Shown here: positions 11,752-21,360 of the stretch, piece after piece
How positions within the stretch are numbered: position 1 is the first letter of the stretch
How the letters are laid out: each line of letters starts with the position of its first letter
Assembly (NCBI GenBank): GCA_030144725.1
Contig: JASKMD010000003.1
Location: 3,277,286-3,341,285, forward strand
Reading direction: 5' to 3'
Length of the DNA: 64,000 nt
DNA from: Haematococcus lacustris
Lineage: Eukaryota > Chlorophyta > Chlorophyceae > Chlamydomonadales > Haematococcaceae
The notes under the pieces: generated by a model
Database searches by the model: none
The model's input: only the letters and a program-made list of their open reading frames with translations
What the model was told of the DNA's origin: nothing
Made by a program: the position numbers and the translations under genes

Positions 11752-13395
11752 ATGGAGGAGTCAGGAGGCGATGTGATTAAGGGCCAGCACTTGCAGGGCC
11801 TGGAGGGCCTGCCAGCGAAACTTTTGGATGCAGTCCTGAGCCAGCTTGATGCCAGCAGTAGGCTGCCAGTCTTCAGGACCAGCAAGATCCTGGCCACAGC
11901 TCTGCTGCGAGTAGTTCCAAGGATCCAGCTCACCTACCCAACTCAGCATGACGTCATTGGGCAAAACCTTCGTGAACTGGCTCCCTTCCTGACTGAGGTC
12001 CTGCAGAACAGGCAGCAACCAAAGCTGCACCTCACACTGCAGCCAGCCATGCGCATCAGAGAACCAACGGGGGAAGCAGAGCCAGCTGCTGCAGTATCAG
12101 ACATTAGTCGTCTGGTTGCCTGGACGCTTGGGGCAGTGCCGCTGTGTGTGGCAGTTGACAGCCTGACTATTGGATGGCATCACTCCTTGTATCTTCCATG
12201 GGAGCATGCTTTCAGCGCAGCCCTGGCCGCCTCCTTTCCCTCCCTGACGAGCTTGACCTTCAAGGATGTCAGCATAGGTTACTTGGTATATGCCATTGAC
12301 ACCCTCCTGCTGTTGCCACAGCTGCTGCACCTGGACCTGCAGAACATCATCACTGAAGATGAAGGCCAGCTTGGTGACAGCTGGTCCCCCTTCATTGGCA
12401 GCAGGTTGCAGACACTCAGCCTGCATGCTTGTTACACAGGGTACGGGGAGTCGGAGCTCCTGCTTGGACTGGTGCCCTTACCCCCCACCCTCACTCAGCT
12501 GACAGTGAGTAGTTCGCGCATGGAGCAGTGGGATTGGGTCAGGGTAGCAGCAGCAGTGAGCGACTTGACACAGCTGCAGCAGCTAAGGCTCATAGACGAG
12601 CACAGAGATTGGTACGTGACTGGGCCAGGGCCCATGCCACTGCTGTCAGCGCTGGTTCACCTACCCAGCCTGCACACCCTCGAGGTGGATGAATATGTGG
12701 AGGGCCAGGAGCAGCTGGACGCCTTGCTGGCTCTCACACAGATCACCAGCCTGAAGCTCTTAACAGTCACTGGCCTGACCTCCTCCCGGGCCAGCGCAGC
12801 CTGCAGCTGGAGGCAGCTGGAGGTGCACACGATGGACTGGGACTCAGCCGCCTACATGCCCATGCACAGCCTCACTCACCCTCTGCACCTGACTCAACTG
12901 GTTGGGGACAACGAGGAACCGAGTATTGAGGTGCTGGCTGCAGCTGAGCTTAACTTGTTTGAGCGCAACAAGGCAGGGCTGGTGCTGAATTGGGGCATGT
13001 GCCTGAGCAAGGCCACTGTGGACCTGCTGACTGAGCAATACCTCAGCCACATCTGCCCTGCCGACCAGCAGCCCCCCCACCCCACTGTGGCCAGCAGCAG
13101 CAGCCACTCAGGTCCCAGCACCAGCCTGGCCAGCAGCAGCAGCCCTGCGGGGCACATCATGGCAGGGGGGCCAGGCAGCAGCACTGGGCAGGGCGGGCAG
13201 CAGGGGTCAGCGGCAGGGGCCCAACCTCTCATGCAGCGCACGGGCCGTTGCGCAAAGGCGCTGCGCATCATAGTGGGACTTTACGAAGCACGTCTTTCCT
13301 CAGCCAACCGGCAAGCCTTAGCTGTGCTGTTCCCGGTGGCAGACATTGAGTTCAGTCCACGATCAAATCAGGAGGTTTTTGCAGACGACCTTTAG
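11752..13395 (+). CDS. F-box-like/leucine-rich-repeat protein, copy A
   Basis: Uninterrupted frame of 547 aa from the ATG that follows the conserved leader acceptor; an in-frame upstream ATG at 11728 is less likely because it lies in the predicted intron. Residues of about 16-50 (LPAKLLDAVLSQLDASSRLP, then VFRTSKILATALLRVVPRIQ) match the F-box pattern that binds Skp1. Degenerate LRRs follow: FPSLTSLTFKDVS, LLHLDLQNI, LQTLSLHAC, PPTLTQLTVSSSRM, LTQLQQLRLID, LPSLHTLEVDE, ITSLKLLTVTGL. A Ser/Gly-rich linker with one SHSGPSTSLASSS unit precedes a conserved C-terminal segment (LMQRTGRCAKALRIIV, RQALAVLFPVADIEFS). By family, such proteins act as substrate receptors of SCF ubiquitin ligases; the substrate is unknown. 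Its 3' end (PRSNQEVFADDL) is shared only with copy C. Confidence 0.75.
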   Translation: MEESGGDVIKGQHLQGLEGLPAKLLDAVLSQLDASSRLPVFRTSKILATALLRVVPRIQLTYPTQHDVIGQNLRELAPFLTEVLQNRQQPKLHLTLQPAMRIREPTGEAEPAAAVSDISRLVAWTLGAVPLCVAVDSLTIGWHHSLYLPWEHAFSAALAASFPSLTSLTFKDVSIGYLVYAIDTLLLLPQLLHLDLQNIITEDEGQLGDSWSPFIGSRLQTLSLHACYTGYGESELLLGLVPLPPTLTQLTVSSSRMEQWDWVRVAAAVSDLTQLQQLRLIDEHRDWYVTGPGPMPLLSALVHLPSLHTLEVDEYVEGQEQLDALLALTQITSLKLLTVTGLTSSRASAACSWRQLEVHTMDWDSAAYMPMHSLTHPLHLTQLVGDNEEPSIEVLAAAELNLFERNKAGLVLNWGMCLSKATVDLLTEQYLSHICPADQQPPHPTVASSSSHSGPSTSLASSSSPAGHIMAGGPGSSTGQGGQQGSAAGAQPLMQRTGRCAKALRIIVGLYEARLSSANRQALAVLFPVADIEFSPRSNQEVFADDL

Positions 13396-13676
13396 GTTCG
13401 GTTGTGCTGGTCTGACTGTGGCCCTCCTAAACGTCCGTCAAATCAAGAGTTACTGGCTAATATTGATTGTATTGAGGGCTACCGTACAACAGCCTCTGAT
13501 AAATGTGACGACTAATTTAGACGGTCTAATGTTAGCCCGGCATGTTAGATCTAATCTATCCATCTTATCTGCCAGTTATTTCTACGTAGATGGGACGATG
13601 CCTAGGCATTACTGCAGGTGACATTGTGCAAGTGATTTAGGGCAGGGGCTTCATGCTTAGGGGCAGGAGTCTTGCC
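13396..13676. other. 3' flank of copy A
   Basis: No gene. The sequence is closely repeated after pseudogene C (23229-23776), where an extra segment of about 210 bp (about 23270-23480) is present. It contains caatacc-type unique sequence and the string ccgtacaacagcc that also occurs near 30238 and 52269. Confidence 0.6.
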
Positions 13677-14326
13677 AGGACCCTCGCAACTCTGATGGCT
13701 GGTAGAAGACCATCCTAAGCACACAACCATGTCATGTATGATCTGTTGCCATGGGTTCAAGCACGGAGCACGCAGCTAAAGCGAAACATCGCCGGCTGCT
13801 CGCCCACTTTCAGGACACCGCTGCGCTTCACGGAGCTATAGACAACGAGTTCTGTGTCAAGGGCAGGTTCACTCATCACGCATACCTGTAATGATTACCT
13901 GAGTGCCTTGTACTATGTCAGTAAAACTTTAGATACACACCTCCTACTGACACAGAGCTGCGCCGCTGCTTATCAGCAAACAACCATAGTTCTGGTCACA
14001 CAACAACAATGATGCGAAATGCACTGCAAGGGCCAGTGCGCGCACCACAGCGATGTCTTTACGTCGCTGAGTACCTTATTGGTTTCAGGAGCTTTGTTCG
14101 CCGTACACGACACGGCCGGTGCGTAACAGGCGAATGGAAGGTCTTCACACATACCCGTTGCAGGGCTCAAGCATCGAAACATCTCTGCTACTTCCAGTTC
14201 CTATCCTGGGCTGTCCTGTGGGCTTGCCGCTGACTACCTGCAGCAGGTCTTGCCGTGCACCAACAGTCCTAAGCTCTGCTGTACTCATCGTCCTGCTTTG
14301 CTATCGTTCACGGCGATGTAGGCCTG
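13677..14326 (+). promoter_or_regulatory. Conserved 5' leader of copy B
   Basis: Homologous to the leader of copy A over its whole length. The leader donor is altered: the gtag of the gcagcaggtaggtcttgccg form seen in A is missing, leaving gcagcaggtcttgccg. The upstream in-frame ATG seen in A and D is absent here, so translation must begin at 14327, which supports the downstream start in all copies. Confidence 0.55.
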
Positions 14327-15946
14327 ATGGAGGAGTCAGGAGGCGATGTGAACAAGGGCGAGCAGTTGCAAGGCCTGCAGGGCCTGCCAGCGGAACAACT
14401 GGATGCAATCCTGAGTCAGCTGGATGCAAGCAGTAGGCTGCCAGTCTTCAGGACCAGCAAGCTCCTGGCCACAGCTCTGCTGCGAGTAGTTCCAAGGATC
14501 CAGCTCACCTACCCAACTCAGCATGACGTCATTGGGCAAAACCTTCGTGAGCTGGCTCCCTTCCTGACTGAGGTCCTGCGGAACAGGCAGCAACCAAAGC
14601 TGCACCTCACACTGCAGCCAGCCATGCGCGTCGGGCCTGAGCCTAACCCATGGAGGATAGAAGAGCCAGCTGTTGCAGCACCAAACACAAAGTGTTTGCT
14701 TGCCTGGACGCTTGGGGCAGTGCCGCTGTGTGGGGCAGTTGACAGCCTGACTATCAGCTGGCATTTCTTCTTGGATCTTCCATGGGAGCCTGAGTTCAGC
14801 GCAGCCCTGGCCGCATCCTTCCCCTCCCTGACGAGCCTGACCTTCAAGGATGTCAGCAAACGCATCGGTCCCCTCGTAGAAGCCCTCAACCTCTCCCTGC
14901 TGTTGCCACGGCTGCTGCACCTAGACCTGCAGACCTATGCGCATGAAGACCAGCTTGGCTGGTCCCCCTTCATTGGCAGCAGGTTGCAGACACTCAGCCT
15001 GGATGCTTGTCTTATAGGGGACGGGGAGCCTGAGCTCCTGCCTGGACTGGTGCCCTTACCTCCCACCCTCACTCAGCTGACAGTGCGTAGTTCGCGCATG
15101 GAGCAGTGGGATTGGGTCAGGGTAGCAGCGGCTGTGATCAGCTTGACACAGCTGCAGCAGCTAAGGCTCATTGACAGGTCCAGAAACTGGAAAAAGACTG
15201 GGCTAGGGCCCATGGAGCTGCTGCAAGTGCTGGTTCACCTACCCAGCCTGCACACCCTCGAGGTGGATGAATATGTGGAGGGCCAGGAGCAGCTGGACGC
15301 CTTGCTGGCACTCACCCAGATCACCAGCCTGAAGCTCTTGACATTCTCTGGCCTCACCTCCTCCCGGGCCAGCGCAGCCTGCAGCTGGAGGAAGCTGGGG
15401 GTGCACACGATGGACTGGGTCACAGCTGCCTACCTGCCCCTGCACAGCCTCACTCACCCTCTGCACCTGACTCAACTAGTCGGGGACATCGAGGAACCGA
15501 GTATAGAGTTGCTGGCTGCAGCTGAGCTCAACCTGTGTGAGCGCAACAAGGCAGGGCTGGTGCTGGATGGGAACCTGTGCCTGAGCAAGGCCACTGTGGA
15601 CCTGCTGACTGAGCAATACCTCAGCCACATCTGCCCTGCCGACCAGCAGCCCACCCACCCCACTGTGGCCAGCAGCAGCCACTCAGGTCCCAGCACCAGC
15701 CTGGCCAGCAGCAGCAGCCCTGAGGGGCACATCATGGCAGGGGGGCCAGGCAGCAGCACTGGGCAGGGCGGGCAGCAGGGGTCAGCGGCAGGGGCCCAAC
15801 CTCTCATGCAGCGCACGGGCCGTTGCGCAAAGGCGCTGCGCATCGTAGTGGAGGGAGTGCACGAAGCACGTCTTTCCTTAGCCAACCGGCAAGCCTCAGC
15901 TGTGCTGTTCCCGGTGGCAGACATTGAGTTCAGTACACAGTGGTGA
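14327..15946 (+). CDS. F-box-like/leucine-rich-repeat protein, copy B
   Basis: Intact 539 aa frame starting MEESGGDVNKGEQLQGLQGL. The F-box-like segment is LPAEQLDAILSQLDASSRLP; LRR strands include FPSLTSLTFKDVS, LLHLDLQTY, LQTLSLDAC, LTQLQQLRLID and LPSLHTLEVDE. The Ser-rich linker carries one SHSGPSTSLASS unit and the conserved end is RQASAVLFPVADIEFSTQW. It is very close to copy D: both share the inserted PNPWRIEEPAVAAPNTKCLL segment and the FSTQW C-terminus, and differ here from A and C. Role by family: putative SCF substrate receptor; target unknown. Confidence 0.75.
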   Translation: MEESGGDVNKGEQLQGLQGLPAEQLDAILSQLDASSRLPVFRTSKLLATALLRVVPRIQLTYPTQHDVIGQNLRELAPFLTEVLRNRQQPKLHLTLQPAMRVGPEPNPWRIEEPAVAAPNTKCLLAWTLGAVPLCGAVDSLTISWHFFLDLPWEPEFSAALAASFPSLTSLTFKDVSKRIGPLVEALNLSLLLPRLLHLDLQTYAHEDQLGWSPFIGSRLQTLSLDACLIGDGEPELLPGLVPLPPTLTQLTVRSSRMEQWDWVRVAAAVISLTQLQQLRLIDRSRNWKKTGLGPMELLQVLVHLPSLHTLEVDEYVEGQEQLDALLALTQITSLKLLTFSGLTSSRASAACSWRKLGVHTMDWVTAAYLPLHSLTHPLHLTQLVGDIEEPSIELLAAAELNLCERNKAGLVLDGNLCLSKATVDLLTEQYLSHICPADQQPTHPTVASSSHSGPSTSLASSSSPEGHIMAGGPGSSTGQGGQQGSAAGAQPLMQRTGRCAKALRIVVEGVHEARLSLANRQASAVLFPVADIEFSTQW

Positions 15947-16740
15947 CACACTGCATGGCTGTGTGCCTTCCCTACTACCCCACACTAGATCATGATGGCA
16001 CGCAAGCCGACTGGGGTGGCTGAGATGTGTTTAGCGATGTGCAGCGGCACTGCCATGATGTGTTGTGGTCATGTGCTGGGTGGTGATGTTTGACAATTTG
16101 CTCGATCACATAGATGAACCTGTAGTGTCAGCCAGTGGATGCCTCATGCCTAACCCTAACCCTTCCCCGCTGCTCCAGCCAGCTATCACAGTCCTATCAG
16201 ATGTCGGCATGCGTATGACAAGGCATTGCTTGCTTTCTTCTAAAGCTGGGTTTCCAATAGTAGTTCTTGAGTTCCGGTGCTACTGCTACTATTTCGCTTT
16301 TTTGCAAGACATTGAGCAGGATGTGGATGGCTGCAGCAGCGAGTCTCTGCACTATTGGCGGCACTAACAACATTTTAATCAGAACGTAGCATACTGGCGT
16401 AAGCGAACAACTGCCACACCCACCTCTCTCGCCCCAACTAGCTAGCTACTTCAGTTTATCTTTAATACTCGCAGCCTGTGTCCAATCACCACTCTTGCCG
16501 TGCCTCCACCCTCATCTCATCTCCCCTCATCTCAGGTCTCCTCCTTCGATCTTAGCGCCACCCAGCACAAGATGGCTCACTGAAGATGACACAGAAGAAG
16601 CCATAACAGTGTTGCACCGAAGACGCACTCACCACAGGCTCGGCCAGCCTGGCAGCACCCATCACCAGTTGTAGCCAACGGCATGCCCACCAACATGATT
16701 GTATCGCCTCACGGTGGTATGCACAGCACAACGTGCCAGC
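15947..16740. other. 3' flank of copy B, target of LTR element 1
   Basis: No gene. Homologous to the flank after copy D (26563-27465), and in parts to those after F, G and H. It ends exactly at the retrotransposon insertion, where the last five bases ccagc are the left copy of the target-site duplication. Confidence 0.7.
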
Positions 16741-16903
16741 TGTTACGTGATGATGTAATGCTGAGGCAATAATCGTAACGCCCCTATGAGAAGTGTGACG
16801 TGGTGTGGTGATCTGAGGCCGGGTTCGTTTCCCGGGCAGACTTCCTGACAACGCCCAGTCTGTCACGGAGAACTCTGTCACCGTCACCGGACGTCTCGTA
16901 ACA
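16741..16903 (+). repeat. 5' LTR of element 1
   Basis: 163 bp, 5'-TGTTACG...CGTAACA-3', preceded by ccagc. Its sequence matches the 3' LTR at every base I compared. A short LTR of this size is unusual but not unknown in algal Ty3/gypsy elements. Confidence 0.9.
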
Positions 16904-16905
16904 GT

Positions 16906-16921
16906 TGGTTTCCGACCCATG
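16906..16921 (+). other. Primer-binding site of LTR element 1
   Basis: TGGTTTCCGACCCATG lies two bases after the 5' LTR. The first 12 bases are the same as at 32517 in LTR element 2, implying the same tRNA primer with 3' end GGTCGGAAACCA. Confidence 0.7.
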
Positions 16922-17272
16922 TTCCTGAGTCCGACTGGATCTATTTGCCACGTATCTGCCTGAGGATGAGCGGCAGAGGACGTCCTGGTTGGCGTGTGTA
17001 AACGCGGTTGAGTCGGAGCTGGCTGTAGTGCGCCAGTTGTGGAATTGTCGCGAAGCGACGGCTGTGTGTGGGCTCTGAGCTGAGCGACGAGGCTAGAGAG
17101 CCTGGAAACCAATGGCTAGTGAGCCTTTGTGCGGTACAACCAGTCGGCGGAGGTTGATTCTGCGAGAGCGGTGATGGAGGTGACAGTAGTCGTGATGGCC
17201 CAGTCGGCTGCGAAGAAGTTGCGTGACCCAGGAGCGCGAGAGGCGTAGTGGTTCCGGAAACAGTGGACGCTA

Positions 17273-17620
17273 GTGCAAGCCAAAATGTTGCAATTGTCGT
17301 TTGCGCCGACTTGGCTTGGGAGAAGCGGTTCTGTGCCTATGTTAGAAGCCAACTCAACGTGTAAGAGATTGGCTATGGCTACGGGTGCACCGCCGCACGC
17401 TGCTGAGGTACAGCCTGGAAGGCTGCAGCTACCTTTTCTGTTTGAGGGCCGGCTAGGTAACAAGCCGTGCAGAGCCATGCTGGACACAGGTGCCAGTTGC
17501 ACCATAATCAGCAAGGAGTGGTTGGAAAGACACGAAGGCAACGTTAACCCTGCTGCACTACAAAGGAAGATCATGATGGAACCTCTGAGAGTGCTGACCG
17601 CAACAAACAGCCTGTGGTGA
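17273..17620 (+). CDS. Retropepsin-like aspartic protease segment of LTR element 1
   Basis: 115 aa frame with the catalytic motif MLDTGASCTIIS typical of retroviral-type aspartic proteases. It would cleave the polyprotein after dimerising. The frame ends by a frameshift near 17600; the homologous sequence goes on in another frame (VVITERRCGLLEV) and shifts again near 17710 into the reverse transcriptase frame. No capsid or zinc knuckle is found upstream. The true upstream start is unknown and the ATG used is simply the first in the open frame. Confidence 0.7.
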   Translation: MQAKMLQLSFAPTWLGRSGSVPMLEANSTCKRLAMATGAPPHAAEVQPGRLQLPFLFEGRLGNKPCRAMLDTGASCTIISKEWLERHEGNVNPAALQRKIMMEPLRVLTATNSLW

Positions 17621-17728
17621 TTACTGAACGTCGTTGTGGCCTGCTGGAGGTGCAAAAAACGAATTGCAATGCAGTGGTCATGCCAGGAATGCTCAATGGT
17701 GTCGACCTGATCCTACGGTGTCGATTGG

Positions 17729-19240
17729 ATGCACGAGCACGATGCAGTGCTGAAGGTTAAGCACGGGGTGTGCACGCTGTTTGAGGCACTCGGAGAGTCG
17801 GGGAAGCCTGTCAACTTGTTCGCACTGCAACCAAAGCACCTGCCTGGGTTTGCGGCTGTGGCTGCTATGAAAGAGCAATGGGAAAGCGCAGCCGAAATTA
17901 AGCTGCTCAGTCCGGGTCAGGCCGTGCGACAACTGCGGAAAGGTTGCAGCAGCTGGCTGATGCTAGTGAAGCCTGGCGATGCTGGCGACCAGCAGGGCTG
18001 GCACCAGGGCAGCTTGGCAGCTGTAGTGGCTGGATGCAGTGAGCAGAACACGAAGGCTGAGCAGGACCCCGAGCTGGTGCCACAAGCTGTGCTAGATGGG
18101 TTGCTATCTGAGTATGCTGATGTGTTTGGGGACATGCCACCGGGGTTGCCTCCTGACAGGCCAGTGGGGCACACAATCAGGACACCACCCGGGTCTGAAG
18201 CTCCCTACAAACGTATGTACAAGCTAAGCCCCAGAGAGGAGGCTGAAGTGAAGAAGCAGGTGGCTGAGCTGCTGGCCAAAGGGTTGATTGAGCCAAGCAG
18301 CAGCCCATACGGGGCACCAATCTTGTTTGTGCAAAAGAAAGATGGGAGCCTGAGGATGTGTATTGATTACCGTGCTCTCAACAAGTTAACAGTGAGGGAC
18401 AGGTACCCCCTGCCCAGGATTGATGACCTATTTGACAAGCTGGCTGGCAAGAGGGTGTTTAGCTCCCTAGACCTGCAGTCTGGGTACCACCAGATCAGGA
18501 TTACAGAGGAGGATGTGCCTAAGACTGCCTTCTTGACGCCAATGGGCCAGTTCCAGTTCAAGGTGCTCTGTTTTGGGCTGACCAACGCCCCTGCAACGTT
18601 CCAACGGATGATGAATAACGTGTTTAAGCCTTTGATCAATGAGTGTGTGCTGGTGTACATTGACGACATTCTGGTGATGAGCAACACCCCTGAGGAGCAT
18701 GTGCAGCACCTGAGGCAAGTCCTGCAGCTCATGCGAGAAAACAAATTCTACGCCAAACTGGCAAAGTGCGAGTTCAACAAGACGCAGCTGGCGTTCTTGG
18801 GCCACATCGTGGGCAGCAAAGGGATTGCTGTCGACCCTGCAAAAGTGCAAGTCGTGAAAGAATGGCCGACGCCGCGCAACCTAAAAGACCTGCAGGCCTT
18901 CCTGGGGCTGGCAAACTACTTCAGGCGGTTCATACCCAGCTTCAGCTCTCTGGCTGCGCCGTTGACGAATCTGACCAGCAAGCAAGTGGCTGCTGCGTAT
19001 GACTGGGAACACTTTGGGGGTAGCGAGCTAGAAGCATTCGATGGCCTGAAAGAGGCGCTGTGCTCTGCTCCTGTGCTGGCTCTGCCTGACTTCAGCAAGC
19101 CTTTTGTAGTGTGCACCGATGCGTCGCTGGTAGGCACCGGTGGGGTGTTGATGCAAGATGGCAGGCCAATTGCTTACACAAAAAGATGTCCCCAGCTGAG
19201 ACGCGCTATGCCACTGGAGAGCAGGAGCTGCTGGGCATAA
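17729..19240 (+). CDS. Reverse transcriptase and start of RNase H, LTR element 1
   Basis: 503 aa frame. The reverse transcriptase shows GLIEPSSSPYGAPILFVQKK, MCIDYRALNKLTVRDRYPLP, SLDLQSGYHQIRI, CFGLTNAPATFQRMMN and the catalytic VYIDDILVMS. The RNase H domain begins at ALPDFSKPFVVCTDASLVGT with its first acidic residue present, then the frame is lost at an A5 run at 19180-19184. The remainder continues one frame away from KMSPAETRYATGEQELL. This is a disrupted pol gene, not a host gene. Confidence 0.85.
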   Translation: MHEHDAVLKVKHGVCTLFEALGESGKPVNLFALQPKHLPGFAAVAAMKEQWESAAEIKLLSPGQAVRQLRKGCSSWLMLVKPGDAGDQQGWHQGSLAAVVAGCSEQNTKAEQDPELVPQAVLDGLLSEYADVFGDMPPGLPPDRPVGHTIRTPPGSEAPYKRMYKLSPREEAEVKKQVAELLAKGLIEPSSSPYGAPILFVQKKDGSLRMCIDYRALNKLTVRDRYPLPRIDDLFDKLAGKRVFSSLDLQSGYHQIRITEEDVPKTAFLTPMGQFQFKVLCFGLTNAPATFQRMMNNVFKPLINECVLVYIDDILVMSNTPEEHVQHLRQVLQLMRENKFYAKLAKCEFNKTQLAFLGHIVGSKGIAVDPAKVQVVKEWPTPRNLKDLQAFLGLANYFRRFIPSFSSLAAPLTNLTSKQVAAAYDWEHFGGSELEAFDGLKEALCSAPVLALPDFSKPFVVCTDASLVGTGGVLMQDGRPIAYTKRCPQLRRAMPLESRSCWA

Positions 19241-21072
19241 TCAGAGCAGTCAGAGAGTGGAGGTGCTATTTGGATGGAGCGGTTGATGTTACAATCCTGA
19301 CTGATCACAATCCCCTCATCTACCTGCAAACACAGCCCAACTTGTCGAGGCGGCAGGTCAGATGGATGGAAGAGCTATCACGCTACAAGTATGAGATCAA
19401 ATACATACCCGGTGCAACTAATGTGGCTGACCCTATCAGCCGTAACCCCGCTCTGGCCAATGAGGTGGCGTTTACATGCTCATCATCACCACACAATGCT
19501 GACTCTGAAGACGCCATGACTGTGATCATGGCGCTAAGCTCCCGGGCTGAAGGGCTGATCTACGCCATCACTACACGCCGCACTGCTGCCCGGCTGCGAG
19601 AGAGTGCTGAGCTGGGGCAGGTGGCTGCCCGGGAGGCTGCCCAAAGAGCAGGCCAATTGGCCCCACCTGATGATTTGGCTGCTGCCCATACGCCTGGCCA
19701 GGCAAGAATGACAAGTGCACATCAAAAGGGGGCGCAGCCAGGTGGGGGGGAAGCCCTGCGGCAGCAACAACAAACAACAGAGTCACAAAACAAATCAAAC
19801 AAACAAGGTGGTGACAAGCAGTCCACAACTGAGTCGGGTCCCTTAACCCTAATGCAGGCAATCAAACAAGCCTATGCGGCTGACACACGCTTTGCTGATG
19901 AGGCCTTCACATCGCAGCTATACCAGCATGAGGGGCTGTGGCTGACTGAGTGGGGCAGAGTGGTGGTTCCTGATGACGCTGCGCTGCGGAAGAAAGTGAT
20001 ATACACCATGCATGACACCAGGTCTGCTGGTCACCTGGGTATGACGAAGACCCTTGAGCAGGTGACGCGCTGGTTTACATGGCCTGGTGTGTCAGAGAAT
20101 GTGAAGAGCTATGTGCGCAGCTGCCACTCGTGCCAAGTGAACAAGTCAAGTGCCAAGAAGCCTGCTGGCCTGCTGCAGCCGCTGCCCATACCTGAGAGAC
20201 CGTGGGACAGCGTGTCAATGGACCTCATAGTGAAGCTTCCTGCAAGTGGGCCCAACAAATATGACTCAATCCTTGTGTTTGTGGACAGACTAACAAAGAT
20301 GGTACACCTGGTGAAAACCTGGGAGAGCATGACTGCCACACAGTATGCAAAGCTGTTCCTTGAGCATGTCTTCCGGCTGCATGGGATGCCGAGGAGTGTG
20401 GTCAGTGACAGAGGACCCCAGTTCCACAACAAGTTTTGGGCTGAGGTGACCAAGCTGCTCCAGGTCCAGGTGAACCTATCCAGCGCCTACCACCCTGAAA
20501 CAGATGGCCAAACAGAGCGTGTTAACCGGGTGATCGAGGAAATGCTAAGGCACTTCATCAGGCCTGACCAGCGGGACTGGGCGGAGTACTTACCTCTGGT
20601 AGAGTTCGCCATCAATAATGCTTGGCAGGAGTCGGTCCGGAGCACGCCCTTCTACCTGAATTATGGCTATCATCCGCGGCTGGCTGAGCTGCTCGACCTG
20701 CCGCAGAAGGTGCCGCAGGCGCATGATTTTGTGAAAGGCATGAAGAGAGCGGTTGAGCAGGCGAGGCAGTGCCTAGCGCGGGCGCAGAAGCGCATGAAGT
20801 CATATCAGGATAACAAACGGCGTGAAGTACTTTACCTGCCTGGTGACATGGTGCTGCTGAGCACACAGAACATGAGGGGTAAGGCTAACCAGCCTGGAGT
20901 CCGTAAGCTAAAGCCTCGCTATGTGGGCCCCTTCAATGTGCAGTACATGGTGGGCTGCCAAGAGCTGATGGCCAGGTACATGGCAGAGCACAACCTGGGT
21001 GCTGAGGCTGAGGAGGCGGCTGATGGCGAGGCTGAAGCTCAGGATGATGTTGAGGCTAAGGCCCAGGCCTGA
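19111..21072 (+). CDS. RNase H remainder and integrase, LTR element 1
   Basis: The open frame is 653 aa, but the first 25 or so residues are out of frame with the real protein, which resumes at KMSPAETRYATGEQELLGII. RNase H continues through LTDHNPLIYLQTQPNLSRRQ. A variable Gln/Ala-rich segment follows, then the zinc-binding H2C2 region (AGHLGMTKT, SCHSCQVNK), then the DDE integrase core: SVSMDLIVKLP (first Asp), VVSDRGPQFHNKFW (second Asp) and YHPETDGQTERVNRVIEEML (Glu). A GPF-type end (YVGPFNVQYMVG) is followed by an acidic Ala/Glu tail and a stop, without chromodomain. A truncated C-terminus is likely. Confidence 0.85.
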   Translation: MHRCVAGRHRWGVDARWQANCLHKKMSPAETRYATGEQELLGIIRAVREWRCYLDGAVDVTILTDHNPLIYLQTQPNLSRRQVRWMEELSRYKYEIKYIPGATNVADPISRNPALANEVAFTCSSSPHNADSEDAMTVIMALSSRAEGLIYAITTRRTAARLRESAELGQVAAREAAQRAGQLAPPDDLAAAHTPGQARMTSAHQKGAQPGGGEALRQQQQTTESQNKSNKQGGDKQSTTESGPLTLMQAIKQAYAADTRFADEAFTSQLYQHEGLWLTEWGRVVVPDDAALRKKVIYTMHDTRSAGHLGMTKTLEQVTRWFTWPGVSENVKSYVRSCHSCQVNKSSAKKPAGLLQPLPIPERPWDSVSMDLIVKLPASGPNKYDSILVFVDRLTKMVHLVKTWESMTATQYAKLFLEHVFRLHGMPRSVVSDRGPQFHNKFWAEVTKLLQVQVNLSSAYHPETDGQTERVNRVIEEMLRHFIRPDQRDWAEYLPLVEFAINNAWQESVRSTPFYLNYGYHPRLAELLDLPQKVPQAHDFVKGMKRAVEQARQCLARAQKRMKSYQDNKRREVLYLPGDMVLLSTQNMRGKANQPGVRKLKPRYVGPFNVQYMVGCQELMARYMAEHNLGAEAEEAADGEAEAQDDVEAKAQA

Positions 21073-21197
21073 TGGTAGTGGCATGGTTGGAACTCAGACA
21101 CCAAGCGCTAGTGTGGGCGCGAGTGACGGCACAATGTGCCTGAGCGGGGCAACACCACGGTGGTCAGCTGAGGACAGCTGAGCCAGGTGGGGGGGAA

Positions 21198-21360
21198 TGT
21201 TACGTGATGATGTAATGCTGAGGCAATAATCGTAACGCCCCTATGAGAAGTGTGACGTGGTGTGGTGATCTGAGGCCGGGTTCGTTTCCCGGGCAGACTT
21301 CCTGACAACGCCCAGTCTGTCACGGAGAACTCTGTCACCGTCACCGGACGTCTCGTAACA
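21198..21360 (+). repeat. 3' LTR of element 1
   Basis: 163 bp, matching the 5' LTR. Preceded by a polypurine tract ending at 21197 and followed by the target duplication ccagc. Confidence 0.9.

Larger units (their letters stand above)
16741..21360 (+). mobile_element. Ty3/gypsy LTR retrotransposon 1, gag-less, with identical LTRs
   Basis: The 163 bp LTRs at 16741-16903 and 21198-21360 begin TGTTACG and end CGTAACA and appear identical. Target-site duplication CCAGC is at 16736-16740 and 21361-21365. A primer-binding site TGGTTTCCGACCCATG begins two bases after the 5' LTR and a polypurine tract (ggtgggggggaa) precedes the 3' LTR. Domain order is protease, reverse transcriptase, RNase H, integrase, as in Ty3/gypsy. 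Only about 370 bp lie between the LTR and the protease, too short for a capsid gene, so the copy looks non-autonomous. Frameshifts near 17600, 17710 and 19182 break pol. No chromodomain follows the integrase. The uninterrupted site survives in a paralogous flank at 27787-27806. Confidence 0.9.

Noticed and set aside
13924..14233. Short leader ORFs (MMRNALQGPVRAPQRC...) as conserved small proteins upstream of each F-box gene
   Set aside because: Frames and ends differ between copies (frameshifts, altered stops), as expected of non-coding leader kept by duplication.
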